Numbered from the stretch's first letter, positions 1 to 5,503 are shown. The stretch is 8,814 bases of DNA from Candidatus Doudnabacteria bacterium (GCA_016205055.1 JACQJK010000099.1:1-8814); one strand, 5' to 3'. Notes: generated by a model not told the origin, from the letters alone. A program made the numbers and translations.

Positions 1-96
1 CCGTAATACTGCGATTACGTCTTCATTCCGCTTCAGCATTTTCGCTCGCAAATCTGAAATTTCGCCTTAAAAGCGAGTTTTTAGATGACCTCGTTC
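1..96. repeat. Truncated copy of a MITE-like dispersed repeat (window edge)
   Basis: The first 96 bases align by eye with the reverse complement of the complete element at 8650-8810. Shared landmarks, in order, are a gtaat/attac mini-hairpin (3-18), a CTTCATTCC or CTCATCCC tract, TTTTCGCTCG (about 41-50), an AATTTCGCCT tract (57-67), GTTTTTA and a terminal GTTC (93-96). The part upstream of position 1 lies outside the window, so the opposite inverted end cannot be seen. The outer edge near 96 is approximate because this copy has diverged from the other two. No coding capacity is visible. Confidence 0.6.
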
Positions 97-134
97 TTTA
101 ATGAATGGTAAAAACTTATTTGAAAAAACTTGAC

Positions 135-683
135 TCACAATCCGACAGGAACATTGTCGGAGGTTGCGAGCCGCCGTTCGGGAAACGGCTGTAAGGGTGC
201 GGGGGAGCGCCTGGGAGAAACCAGGCAAAACACCTCCCCGGCAAACTCTTCGCCCTGCCAGTCAACCAAGAGTCGCCAGCAAAGCGCCCTGACTAACCGC
301 CGGTCGGCAATGCCGGCGAGCGCGCCCGGCGGGAAAACCCTGCCTAAAAGCGTTACCGGCGTATCGAACAGACGTTCAATGGCCTGTTCATAGAAATCCA
401 GGACCTTGCCGAACTCGTGTGTTAACCGCGCCGGATGGCCGCCGGAAAAAAGGGAGATCCCAAGCTGATCCTGCTCCCTTCTGAACATGAATCCGAACTC
501 CTCAATCACGACGCAGAAGGAGGTCGCGGACTTTTGCTGACAGCAAAAGCGCGACGACAGTACAGCGACCAGCAGATCGTCTAGGAGATTCGCGCTGGGA
601 ATAAACTGCTTGGCTGGCTGCAGCACAACAACACTCATCCCTGACTTGCGAATTTCAACCGGACAAGGGCGAAGAACGAACAT
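135..683 (-). CDS. Hypothetical protein, 182 aa, strong ribosome binding site
   Basis: I do not recognise this protein. The start is well supported: reading on the minus strand, AAGGAGGA lies five bases before the ATG at 683, the strongest Shine-Dalgarno site in the window. The product has no signal peptide or membrane span. Its middle (residues about 57-108, with FCVVIEEFGFMFRREQ and FGKVLDFYEQAIERLF) looks like a folded alpha/beta segment. The tail (about 157-182) is rich in Pro, Arg and Ser and could be unstructured. It contains several cysteines (7, 47, 48, 57, 135, 153), the pair at 47-48 being notable, but no metal-binding spacing that I can name. It lies 55 bases after a 40-aa membrane peptide on the same strand, so the two are probably co-transcribed from the promoter at 888-916. 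The plus-strand frame over 130-393 is a shadow without a comparable ribosome binding site. Confidence 0.72.
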   Translation of the reverse strand: MFVLRPCPVEIRKSGMSVVVLQPAKQFIPSANLLDDLLVAVLSSRFCCQQKSATSFCVVIEEFGFMFRREQDQLGISLFSGGHPARLTHEFGKVLDFYEQAIERLFDTPVTLLGRVFPPGALAGIADRRLVRALCWRLLVDWQGEEFAGEVFCLVSPRRSPAPLQPFPERRLATSDNVPVGL

Positions 684-738
684 GAGTCCTCCTTGGCTCT
701 AAATCTCGTACCAAAGATGATTAGAAGAACCAAAACTG

Positions 739-861
739 CTAACCTTGGGAGCGTAAAAATCTTTCAAGGGGCGAACTGGTTTGCGAAGCCAAGAAAAGAG
801 CCACCAGAAAAAGCGCGATAAGCAAGGCAACAAGAAAGGTTAATTTGGAGTTTGATTTCAT
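739..861 (-). CDS. Small single-span membrane protein, 40 aa
   Basis: An open frame of 40 codons starts at ATG 861 and ends with TAG at 739. The protein has a short polar, basic N-terminus (MKSNSKL), one long hydrophobic segment (residues about 8-25, TFLVALLIALFLVALFLA) and a polar C-terminal tail with two Arg residues (SSPLERFLRSQG). This is the pattern of a one-span membrane peptide or an uncleaved signal anchor. The ribosome binding site is weak: AGGA sits about 14 bases before the ATG, farther than ideal. A candidate promoter (888-916) would start transcription about 20 bases upstream of the ATG. The next gene on this strand begins 55 bases downstream, so they may form a two-gene operon. 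The function is unknown; the codon pattern and the textbook amphipathic layout are the only evidence for coding. Confidence 0.5.
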   Translation of the reverse strand: MKSNSKLTFLVALLIALFLVALFLASQTSSPLERFLRSQG

Positions 862-887
862 GTTGAGAAAAAATTCCTGATAAAATG

Positions 888-916
888 CTATAATCGGTGC
901 AGTGGAGAGATATCAA
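888..916 (-). promoter_or_regulatory. Candidate sigma70-type promoter for the minus-strand small-protein operon
   Basis: Read on the minus strand, TTGATA (916-911) is followed after exactly 17 bases by TTATAG (893-888). Transcription would begin near 881 and reach the ATG at 861 after a leader of about 20 bases. The complementary strand also contains TATAAT at 889-894, but no convincing -35 lies at the right distance before it, and it would only drive antisense transcription into the tRNA region. The minus-strand reading is therefore preferred. Confidence 0.4.
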
Positions 917-1045
917 AAAATGTTTTTTGTATTTTTTAGCCCCCGCAAGGAATCCCCAGAAACCCTGCTAAGCGTTCCTGTGACGAGGCCAATCCTGCAT
1001 AACCACCTAAAAACTGAAGTTCACTCTTCTCCCCGTTGGATAACT

Positions 1046-1130
1046 CCCCCGGGGAGGGAATCGAACCCCCATCAGCGGCTTCCGCCTTCGTTGCAACTTC
1101 GGTGGACACAGCAGAGGTCCGCGGTTCTAT
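1046..1130 (-). pseudogene. tRNA-Arg-like sequence with an insertion in the anticodon loop and no 5' acceptor half
   Basis: On the minus strand this matches the neighbouring tRNA-Arg(TCT) at GATAGAAC (the 3' side of the D arm), the anticodon stem, and an almost identical variable loop and T arm (GGGGGTTCGATTCCCTC). The anticodon stem has changed from GTGG/CCAC to GCGG/CCGC, a paired substitution that preserves the helix. The loop is interrupted by about 30 bases carrying a GTTGCAAC palindrome flanked by CGAAG direct repeats. The base before the TCT is C where a tRNA needs U33. The acceptor 5' strand and the 5' half of the D arm are absent: the sequence before GATAGAAC reads GGGGTGAA, which cannot pair with the 3' end. 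I call it a decayed duplicate. An intron-containing or otherwise unusual tRNA is a less likely alternative. Confidence 0.6.
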
Positions 1131-1135
1131 CTTCA

Positions 1136-1236
1136 CCCCACACCTTTTATCCCCCCGGAGGGAATCGAACCCCCATTAGTGGCTTAGAAGTCCACAGTTC
1201 TATCCATTGAACTACGAGGGGTGAAAAGGTGTGGGG
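1136..1236. repeat. 13-bp inverted repeat flanking the tRNA-Arg gene
   Basis: CCCCACACCTTTT at 1136-1148 is the exact reverse complement of AAAAGGTGTGGGG at 1224-1236. The two arms bracket the tRNA-Arg gene (1150-1221) almost flush, one and two bases from its ends. In a transcript the arms could pair and close the tRNA in a long stem, which might matter for end processing. They could equally be traces of the rearrangement that produced the damaged tRNA copy next door, because one arm runs directly into that copy. Confidence 0.7.
1150..1221 (-). tRNA. tRNA-Arg(TCT)
   Basis: The cloverleaf folds on the minus strand. Acceptor CCCCTCG (1221-1215) pairs fully with CGGGGGG (1157-1151), including one T-G pair. 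The D stem is GTTC/GAAC with loop AATGGATA. The anticodon loop CTTCTAA carries anticodon TCT (arginine, AGA codons). The T arm is GGGGG-TTCGATT-CCCTC. The innermost anticodon-stem pair (31-39) is an A-G mismatch, giving a slightly open loop; the other four pairs are standard. The discriminator base is A, and CCA is not encoded (the following bases are TA), so a CCA-adding enzyme would be needed. A degenerate copy lies immediately downstream on the same strand. Confidence 0.93.
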
Positions 1237-1300
1237 CAAGTTGTCCGCCCGTGGCCGATCCGCCTTGGGTGGAAATGCGGGTGGGTGCAGAAAGGTAAAA

Positions 1301-1432
1301 ATGAGAAGAATCGCTAAATTCTGCCGGCAAACCGACGTTAAAGGAGCTTTTTTCGCTGTCGGCTCCTATAAAATTATAACAGATCGCGGCGAATTTTACA
1401 TCCTGCAAGAACTCTTGAAAAAATCTGATTAA
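1301..1432 (+). CDS. Small hypothetical protein, 43 aa, upstream of the CFA synthase
   Basis: An open frame of 43 codons starts at ATG 1301, with AAAGG (1291-1295) five bases before it as a plausible ribosome binding site. It ends 23 bases before the start codon of the CFA synthase. The frame also reads open further upstream, but that part overlaps a palindrome and the flank of the tRNA gene, so I chose the internal ATG. The sequence (basic N-terminus MRRIAKFCRQ, then GAFFAVGSYKIITDRGEFYI, then an acidic/basic tail) reads like a small beta-strand-rich protein rather than random DNA, but no family is recognisable. Because the next gene lacks a clear Shine-Dalgarno site, translation of this ORF might help ribosomes reach it. 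It could also be a chance ORF: the opposite strand probably carries the promoter of the tRNA gene here. Confidence 0.42.
   Translation: MRRIAKFCRQTDVKGAFFAVGSYKIITDRGEFYILQELLKKSD
1373..1400 (-). promoter_or_regulatory. Weak promoter candidate for the tRNA-Arg gene
   Basis: On the minus strand a consensus -10, TATAAT (1378-1373), is preceded at 16 bases by a poor -35, TGTAAA (1400-1395). Transcription would start about 150 bases before the tRNA 5' end. The perfect -10 is the only strong part of this call, and no better promoter was seen between it and the tRNA. Confidence 0.3.
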
Positions 1433-1455
1433 CCAAAAAACTTGAAATCACGATC

Positions 1456-2688
1456 ATGTTCAAGCAAGCGCTAATTTACCAGCTCTCAAAATTAAGCGGT
1501 CGGCTTCCTCTGGATCTGACCGTCTTGCACAGCGACGGCGGACAACAGCGTATTGGCCGCGGCGGAACCGAAATAACGCTCACCATAAAACACCCTTCCT
1601 GCTACCGCCGCTTGGTTTGGGATCCCGTGGTTGGTTTTGGAGAATTGTACGCAGAAGGAGCATTGGAAGCTGCTTCCCGCACCTCTCCGGATCCGCTCTT
1701 TGAACTCCTGCGCGCGTTTTTTGCGCTGAACTTCAGTAAGACCCTGCCGAACTGGGCTAAGACCCTCGTGCAATTGCTCCGCTCCGACCCTCGAGCCAAC
1801 GACTTACGACGCTCGACGAAAAACGTGGAAGTTCACTACGACGCCAACGACAAAATCGTTCGCGAAATCACCGGGCGCACGCTGACGTACTCCTGCGCGT
1901 TTTTTGCCGATCCGCGCCTGGATCTGGACCGTGCCCAGGACGCCAAGATCGCTTACCTGTTGCACAAAGCCCGCTTAACGAAAGGGCAAAGACTCTTGGA
2001 CATTGGCTGCGGCTACGGCGAGTTGGTCAGACAAGCCGCCAAATACTTCGGCGCGCGCGACGCGCTTGGCATTACCTTAAGCCGCGAGCAATTTAAAACC
2101 GGTGATGAACTTGTCAACGCTCAAGGATTGAGTCAACGGTGCCGCCTCAAACTGATCGACTGGCGAGATGTGAATGAAAGTTTTGATCGGATCGTTTCGG
2201 TGGGAATGTACGAGCACGTGGGGCGGCAACACTGGGCGGAATTTTTCCGCAAAATTGGTGACCTGCTTGCCGATGATGGCGTGTTTGTCTTACACACCAT
2301 CTGCACGCTTTCGCCCATGCCGATGAACCGATTCATCACCAAATACATCTTTCCCGGCAGTCGCCTGCCCACCATTGCCGAAGTCGTTAAGGCGGCTGAA
2401 AGTACGGGCCTTATTTTGCGCGACTTTGAAAATTTACGAGAGCACTACGCCGAAACGGTGCGTCACTGGCTTAACGCCCTGCGGGCAAAACGGGATCGGC
2501 TTACACGCGCGGTGGGCGAGAAACGATTCAGATTATTCGAAGTTTACCTCGCCGGAGGCAGGGCTTCGTTTATGACTCCCGGCGGCATGCAACTGGGCCA
2601 GTTCGTCTTCACCAAAGACAAAACCGACTGGCCGCAAAATCGCGCCTTTATGCTCGACTGGCTGAAAACCCCAAATCAACGGGCCTGA
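1456..2688 (+). CDS. cfa: Cyclopropane-fatty-acyl-phospholipid synthase family methyltransferase
   Basis: This enzyme class transfers a methylene group from S-adenosylmethionine to double bonds of membrane phospholipid acyl chains. The family (CMAS/Mycolic acid cyclopropane synthase) is recognisable throughout the C-terminal half. The SAM motif LLDIGCGYG is at residues 180-188. FDRIVSVGMYEHVG (243-256) and KYIFPGSRLPT (296-306) are nearly identical to the E. coli enzyme. By alignment from memory, the catalytic and bicarbonate-binding residues are kept: Cys147 in YSCAFF, Glu253, His280 and Ile282 in HTI, and Tyr331. Residues 1-120 correspond to the N-terminal lipid-presenting domain. At 410 aa it is slightly longer than E. 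coli Cfa (382). The usual HYDxGND motif is shortened to HYDAND (127-132), without the glycine. No convincing ribosome binding site precedes the ATG, so coupling to the 43-aa ORF is possible. The exact product (cyclopropane or another methylated lipid) cannot be told from sequence. Confidence 0.93.
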   Translation: MFKQALIYQLSKLSGRLPLDLTVLHSDGGQQRIGRGGTEITLTIKHPSCYRRLVWDPVVGFGELYAEGALEAASRTSPDPLFELLRAFFALNFSKTLPNWAKTLVQLLRSDPRANDLRRSTKNVEVHYDANDKIVREITGRTLTYSCAFFADPRLDLDRAQDAKIAYLLHKARLTKGQRLLDIGCGYGELVRQAAKYFGARDALGITLSREQFKTGDELVNAQGLSQRCRLKLIDWRDVNESFDRIVSVGMYEHVGRQHWAEFFRKIGDLLADDGVFVLHTICTLSPMPMNRFITKYIFPGSRLPTIAEVVKAAESTGLILRDFENLREHYAETVRHWLNALRAKRDRLTRAVGEKRFRLFEVYLAGGRASFMTPGGMQLGQFVFTKDKTDWPQNRAFMLDWLKTPNQRA

Positions 2689-2720
2689 AAAGCCCTCTCT
2701 CCTTTGCTAAGATCAGGATT

Positions 2721-2849
2721 ATGAAAAAATCTACCTGGATCGCCCTCGCAATCATCGTTCTGACAATTCTTTTTCTGGTTTTTTATCCCCAACTTCGCCG
2801 TTCACGGCTACCATCGGGCACGCCTGCCGAACGGCCGCTGGAAAAATGA
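2721..2849 (+). CDS. Small single-span membrane protein, 42 aa
   Basis: The frame runs from ATG 2721 to TGA 2847-2849. AGGA (2715-2718) lies two bases before the ATG, closer than ideal. The protein starts MKKSTW, has one hydrophobic span (residues about 7-22, ALAIIVLTILFLVFY) and ends in a cytoplasmic-type basic and proline-rich tail (RRSRLPSGTPAERPLEK). It begins 32 bases after the CFA synthase stop, so it is probably co-transcribed with it. A MITE-like element begins six bases after its stop codon, so a longer ancestral C-terminus cannot be excluded. It is comparable in size and plan to the 40-aa peptide at 739-861 but not obviously homologous. The function is unknown. Confidence 0.5.
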   Translation: MKKSTWIALAIIVLTILFLVFYPQLRRSRLPSGTPAERPLEK

Positions 2850-2854
2850 ATTAT

Positions 2855-3087
2855 AGACCTCTTCCAAAATAACATTCCGGCTAATTTTTCCAAATTCCGG
2901 CTGTCCCTCAACTTATGCTCGGGATGGTGACTCCTCGGCCATGAGCTCGGAGCCGAATGGGCGGAGCCGAACCACAAACAGCTCATCGAATTCGGCGTCC
3001 GCCTTAGGCGGACGCCTTCACTCTTCTTCACCGTTTTCGCTCGAAATTAGTAAAAATTATCTCGAAAGCTTATTCTGCAAGAGGTCT
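2855..3087. mobile_element. MITE-like non-autonomous element, 233 bp, with TAT target duplication
   Basis: The ends are imperfect 18-bp inverted repeats: left 2855-2872 begins AGACCTCTTC and right 3070-3087 ends AAGAGGTCT, with 16 of 18 positions matching. The element is flanked on both sides by TAT (2852-2854 and 3088-3090), which fits a 3-bp target-site duplication. Inside it is a perfect 11-bp palindrome at 2994-3016 (GGCGTCCGCCT-T-AGGCGGACGCC) and the TTTTCGCTCGAAATT tract near the right end that also occurs in the copies at 1-96 and 8650-8810. There is no transposase ORF; the open frames across it are not protein-like. It fills most of the 318-base gap between the 42-aa peptide and the ABC transporter. 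Confidence 0.72.
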
Positions 3088-3167
3088 TATGAATTCCGAA
3101 TTGTGAATTATGGTATGCGCCTTGATTTTATCCATTATTCTTAATTCCTGATTCTAAATTCATTCTC

Positions 3168-4982
3168 ATGTTCCCGTATTTTCGGTTCCTCTCACAATTC
3201 TGGCAAAAAGAACGGGGTAAGATCGCGCTGATTTTTTTGTTTGTGGTTTGCTCCCAGCTTTTTTCCTTGGCCGAGCCGTTTTTTTTCACGCGCATCCTCG
3301 ACGACTTTTTGCGGCAAATCGGAAATACCGCCAGGTTTCCGACGGAAATCGTATTCTTTCGGCAAATCACCACAATAGTTTTGATCTGGATCGGAGTGGC
3401 GTTTACGGCGCGGACTTTCAAAAACCTCCAGCTTTATTTTGTGGACACGGTCGCCGACCGGATCGGCATCAGAATCTTCGAGCAAGCCCTTGGCCATTTG
3501 CTAAGCTTGCCCATGTCTTTTCACGCATCGGAAAAACCGGGCGAAATTTTCCGTCGGCTGTCCAAAGCCCGCGACGACATCACCGCGCTGTTCACCGTAT
3601 TTTTCGATAAAATTTTCCAAAATCTTTTTGCCATCACCGCGGTGATCGCTTTCATTTTCTGGCGGGAATGGCGGCTGGGATTGGCGCTGGTGTTCTATGT
3701 CCCAATTTTTTTTGGCATAACTTATCTCTTTACCAAACAAATCAAACGCACGCAAAACGACATCAACCAGGCCAATGAACAATTGTTCGGCAACGCGCTC
3801 GAAGCCATCAACAACATTGAACTGGTCAAATCGTTTACGGCCGAAGAAAAAGAACTGGCCAACGTCGGTCACGACAACGCCATTTCTCACCAAAACTTGC
3901 GGAAAAAAACCGTGGCTTTTCAAAAACTGGGGTTCTGGCAAGGCACCATTGTCAACGCCGCGCGAGTCACGCTGCTTTGGTTTGGCTCGATTCTGGCCTT
4001 TCGCGGCGTCGTGTCGTTTGGGGACGTAATCTTGTTCACCATGTACTCCTTCACGGTTTACCAGCCGCTTTACGACCTGGGCAACATTTACAGCAAATAC
4101 CACGAAGGCATCAACGCGGTTGAGCGATTGCAAAAACTCCTTGCCGAAAAGTCGTGGCCGGTATCAGCTCCGGGCTTGCTTGCGCCGCAAAAACTGTCCG
4201 GAGAAATCGAATTCCGTAATGTAAATTTTTCCTACGAACCCGGCGGGCGAAAAATCCTGTCCGGACTATCCTTTCGCCTTGCGCCGGGTAAAAAACTGGC
4301 CATCGTCGGGTTGTCCGGCGCCGGAAAATCCAGCGTAGTGAAATTGCTGTTGCGCTTTTACGAACCCCAAACCGGGACTATTCTAATTGACGGTCGCGAC
4401 GTCACAACCTACGACGCGGTCGCTTTGCGCCGACGGATCGGCTTGGTCCTGCAAGACAACGTCATGTTCAACACTACGATTTTGGAAAACGCCCGCTACG
4501 GCAACTTTGCCGCCTCGGAAAACCAGGTAGCCCGGGCCGTCGGCAGCGCGCACCTTTCGACGCTTATTGAAAAACTTCCTTTGCGCTTGCACACCTTGGT
4601 GGGCGAACGCGGTTTGAAACTTTCCGGGGGTGAAAAACAACGCCTGGCCATTGCCCGGGCGCTCGTCAAACAACCGGACATTTTTATTTTCGACGAAGCC
4701 ACCTCGTCTTTGGATTCGCATTCCGAGGAAGCCATCAAGCTGGCTATCAATGAAATCTCCAGCGGGGTTTCCACCATCGTCATCGCCCACCGCTTTGCCA
4801 CGGTGGTGGACGCCGATGAGATAATACTTTTACGCGCCGGTAAAATTATCGAGCGGGGCACTCACCAAGAATTATTGGTCTTGCGGAGTGAATACGCCAA
4901 GCTGTACAATTTGCAAACACAAAGGCAACAAGCGGAAGAAAAAGAACTGGAGGAGCAGGAAAAGGAAAAAGTGCTGGCGTAG
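3168..4982 (+). CDS. ABC-type exporter half-transporter (fused membrane and ATPase domains), 604 aa
   Basis: This is a fused half-transporter that should work as a homodimer in the cytoplasmic membrane and export an unknown substrate. Residues about 1-310 form the membrane domain with hydrophobic spans near 18-38, 62-80, 150-165, 168-187, 260-280 and 283-300. Residues 345-580 form the nucleotide-binding domain: Walker A GLSGAGKSS (381-389), Q-loop Gln429, signature LSGGE (485-489), Walker B IFIFDE (505-510) with catalytic Glu510, D-loop SSLD (513-516) and H-loop His541. The motif set and the TTILENARYG segment resemble the ATM1/MsbA-like exporter group, but substrate identity cannot be deduced. 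The last 25 residues form a charged, probably coiled-coil tail rich in Glu, Gln and Lys. It is not a BtuCD-type B12 importer. No clear Shine-Dalgarno site precedes the start, and the upstream gap is largely filled by a MITE-like insertion. Confidence 0.93.
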   Translation: MFPYFRFLSQFWQKERGKIALIFLFVVCSQLFSLAEPFFFTRILDDFLRQIGNTARFPTEIVFFRQITTIVLIWIGVAFTARTFKNLQLYFVDTVADRIGIRIFEQALGHLLSLPMSFHASEKPGEIFRRLSKARDDITALFTVFFDKIFQNLFAITAVIAFIFWREWRLGLALVFYVPIFFGITYLFTKQIKRTQNDINQANEQLFGNALEAINNIELVKSFTAEEKELANVGHDNAISHQNLRKKTVAFQKLGFWQGTIVNAARVTLLWFGSILAFRGVVSFGDVILFTMYSFTVYQPLYDLGNIYSKYHEGINAVERLQKLLAEKSWPVSAPGLLAPQKLSGEIEFRNVNFSYEPGGRKILSGLSFRLAPGKKLAIVGLSGAGKSSVVKLLLRFYEPQTGTILIDGRDVTTYDAVALRRRIGLVLQDNVMFNTTILENARYGNFAASENQVARAVGSAHLSTLIEKLPLRLHTLVGERGLKLSGGEKQRLAIARALVKQPDIFIFDEATSSLDSHSEEAIKLAINEISSGVSTIVIAHRFATVVDADEIILLRAGKIIERGTHQELLVLRSEYAKLYNLQTQRQQAEEKELEEQEKEKVLA

Positions 4983-4999
4983 GTTGTGGATAAATCGTA

Positions 5000-5028
5000 T
5001 TGACAGGAATATTATTCAAACTTACAAT
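5000..5028 (+). promoter_or_regulatory. Near-consensus sigma70-type promoter of the B12-riboswitch operon
   Basis: TTGACA (5000-5005) is separated by exactly 17 bases from TACAAT (5023-5028). It is the best promoter match in the window. Transcription would start near 5035, about 60 bases before the riboswitch core and about 470 bases before the start codon of the transcobalamin-like gene. It lies only 18 bases after the ABC transporter stop, so the downstream operon has its own promoter. Confidence 0.78.
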
Positions 5029-5062
5029 CCAAATTACCTTGAGAAATGAATAATGAATAGCT

Positions 5063-5091
5063 CCCCTCCGTCACGTAAAGCTACGGAGGGG
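5063..5091 (+). promoter_or_regulatory. Leader hairpin just 5' of the cobalamin riboswitch
   Basis: CCCCTCCGT (5063-5071) pairs perfectly with ACGGAGGGG (5083-5091), leaving an 11-base loop. The hairpin ends two bases before the first closing stem of the aptamer. It may be a peripheral or insulating stem of the riboswitch leader. No U-tract follows, so it is unlikely to be a terminator. Confidence 0.6.
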
Positions 5092-5093
5092 TG

Positions 5094-5228
5094 GGTTAGG
5101 GAAACCAGTGCGTCCGTTTTGAGCGGACAATTCTGGTGCTGTGCCGCAACCGTAAACCCGCAAACGGGTTTATCCCGAGCGAAGTCGAGGGGTAAACCAA
5201 TTTCCGACGGGAAGCCGGGCTACTAACC
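5094..5228 (+). promoter_or_regulatory. Cobalamin (vitamin B12) riboswitch aptamer
   Basis: The conserved core of the B12 riboswitch is readable in order. TTAGGGAAACCAGTGCG (from 5096) and ATTCTGG-TGCTGTGCCGCAACCGTAA (from 5130) closely match the E. coli btuB leader as I recall it (AGGGAA-CCAGTGCG-AATCTGG-GCTG-CGCA-C-GTAA). The B12-box region follows as AAGCCGGGCTACTAACC (5212-5228), a divergent match to AGYCMGNNNACCUGCC. GGTTA (5094-5098) pairs with TAACC (5224-5228) and closes the domain. Two departures are visible: an extra hairpin (GTCCG 5112-5116 with CGGAC 5123-5127) inside the usually short GUGCGAAU loop, and a 10-bp peripheral stem (5167-5198). Followed by a terminator, it should switch the downstream genes off when cobalamin is abundant. 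Ligand form (adenosyl- or methyl/hydroxo-cobalamin) cannot be assigned. Confidence 0.88.
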
Positions 5229-5295
5229 AGCTATTTTGAAAATACTACCCTCTCTTCGAGCAAAGAGGCGGGAATTTTGTTTTCTCGAAAAAAGC

Positions 5296-5323
5296 AAAAC
5301 CCCGGCTGAAGAGCCGGGGTTTT
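5296..5323 (+). terminator. Intrinsic terminator of the riboswitch expression platform
   Basis: AAAACCCCGGCT (5296-5307) pairs with AGCCGGGGTTTT (5312-5323) across a four-base loop. The U run (four bases within the stem) is short but the 12-bp stem is very GC-rich. It lies 67 bases after the riboswitch core and 180 bases before the start codon. Its 5' arm CCCGGCT (5301-5307) is also fully complementary to AGCCGGG of the B12 box (5213-5219), so terminator and B12-box pairing are mutually exclusive. Confidence 0.82.
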
Positions 5324-5388
5324 AAGTTCTATTGCAAGCAAAAAACTCGATTATACCCGTACCAATCTTTAACAAGTCCCCTACCTCT

Positions 5389-5471
5389 CCCTACCCTCTC
5401 CGATGTCGGAGAGGGTAGGGGCCTGCCCCGGACCTGCCTGCCCGTCCGCCTAGGGCGGAAGGGATCCGGGG
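5389..5471. repeat. Double palindromic repeat in the 5' leader
   Basis: A perfect 15-bp hairpin (CCCTACCCTCTCCGA 5389-5403 with TCGGAGAGGGTAGGG 5406-5420) is followed by a nested one: CCCCGGA (5426-5432) with TCCGGGG (5465-5471) enclosing TCCGCC-TAG-GGCGGA (5445-5459). The inner motif recurs elsewhere in the window. It sits between the riboswitch terminator and the start codon, outside coding sequence, and looks like an inserted REP-type repeat. It has no U-tract. It might stabilise or attenuate the mRNA but has no demonstrated role. Confidence 0.7.
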
Positions 5472-5503
5472 GTGAGGCTGGGAACTCTTAGGAGAGACAA
5501 AAA

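Noticed and set aside
936..1136. Minus-strand frame of 66 codons (GTG start) ending in LAGFLGIPCGG
   Set aside because: It runs through the tRNA-Arg-like copy: the GGSIPSP segment is a translated T arm. The start has no ribosome binding site. The ending faintly resembles a LAGLIDADG endonuclease motif but lacks the acidic residues, so I do not call a gene.
902..1210. Plus-strand frame of 102 codons
   Set aside because: It is antisense to both tRNA-type sequences and its protein (many Pro, His, Ser) is typical of a shadow frame.
1184..1408. Minus-strand frame of 74 codons
   Set aside because: It overlaps the 5' half of the functional tRNA-Arg gene on the same strand, so it is not a credible coding region.
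2783..3144. Open frames on both strands inside the 2855-3087 element
   Set aside because: Low-complexity, palindrome-derived peptides without ribosome binding sites. The element has inverted ends and no transposase-like sequence.
3501..4133. Minus-strand frame of 210 codons opposite the ABC transporter
   Set aside because: It is a shadow of a gene with all ABC exporter motifs on the plus strand.
3168..4982. ABC transporter as the B12 importer of the neighbouring system
   Set aside because: Its fused membrane-ATPase exporter layout differs from BtuCD or ECF importers, and the B12 operon has its own promoter after it.
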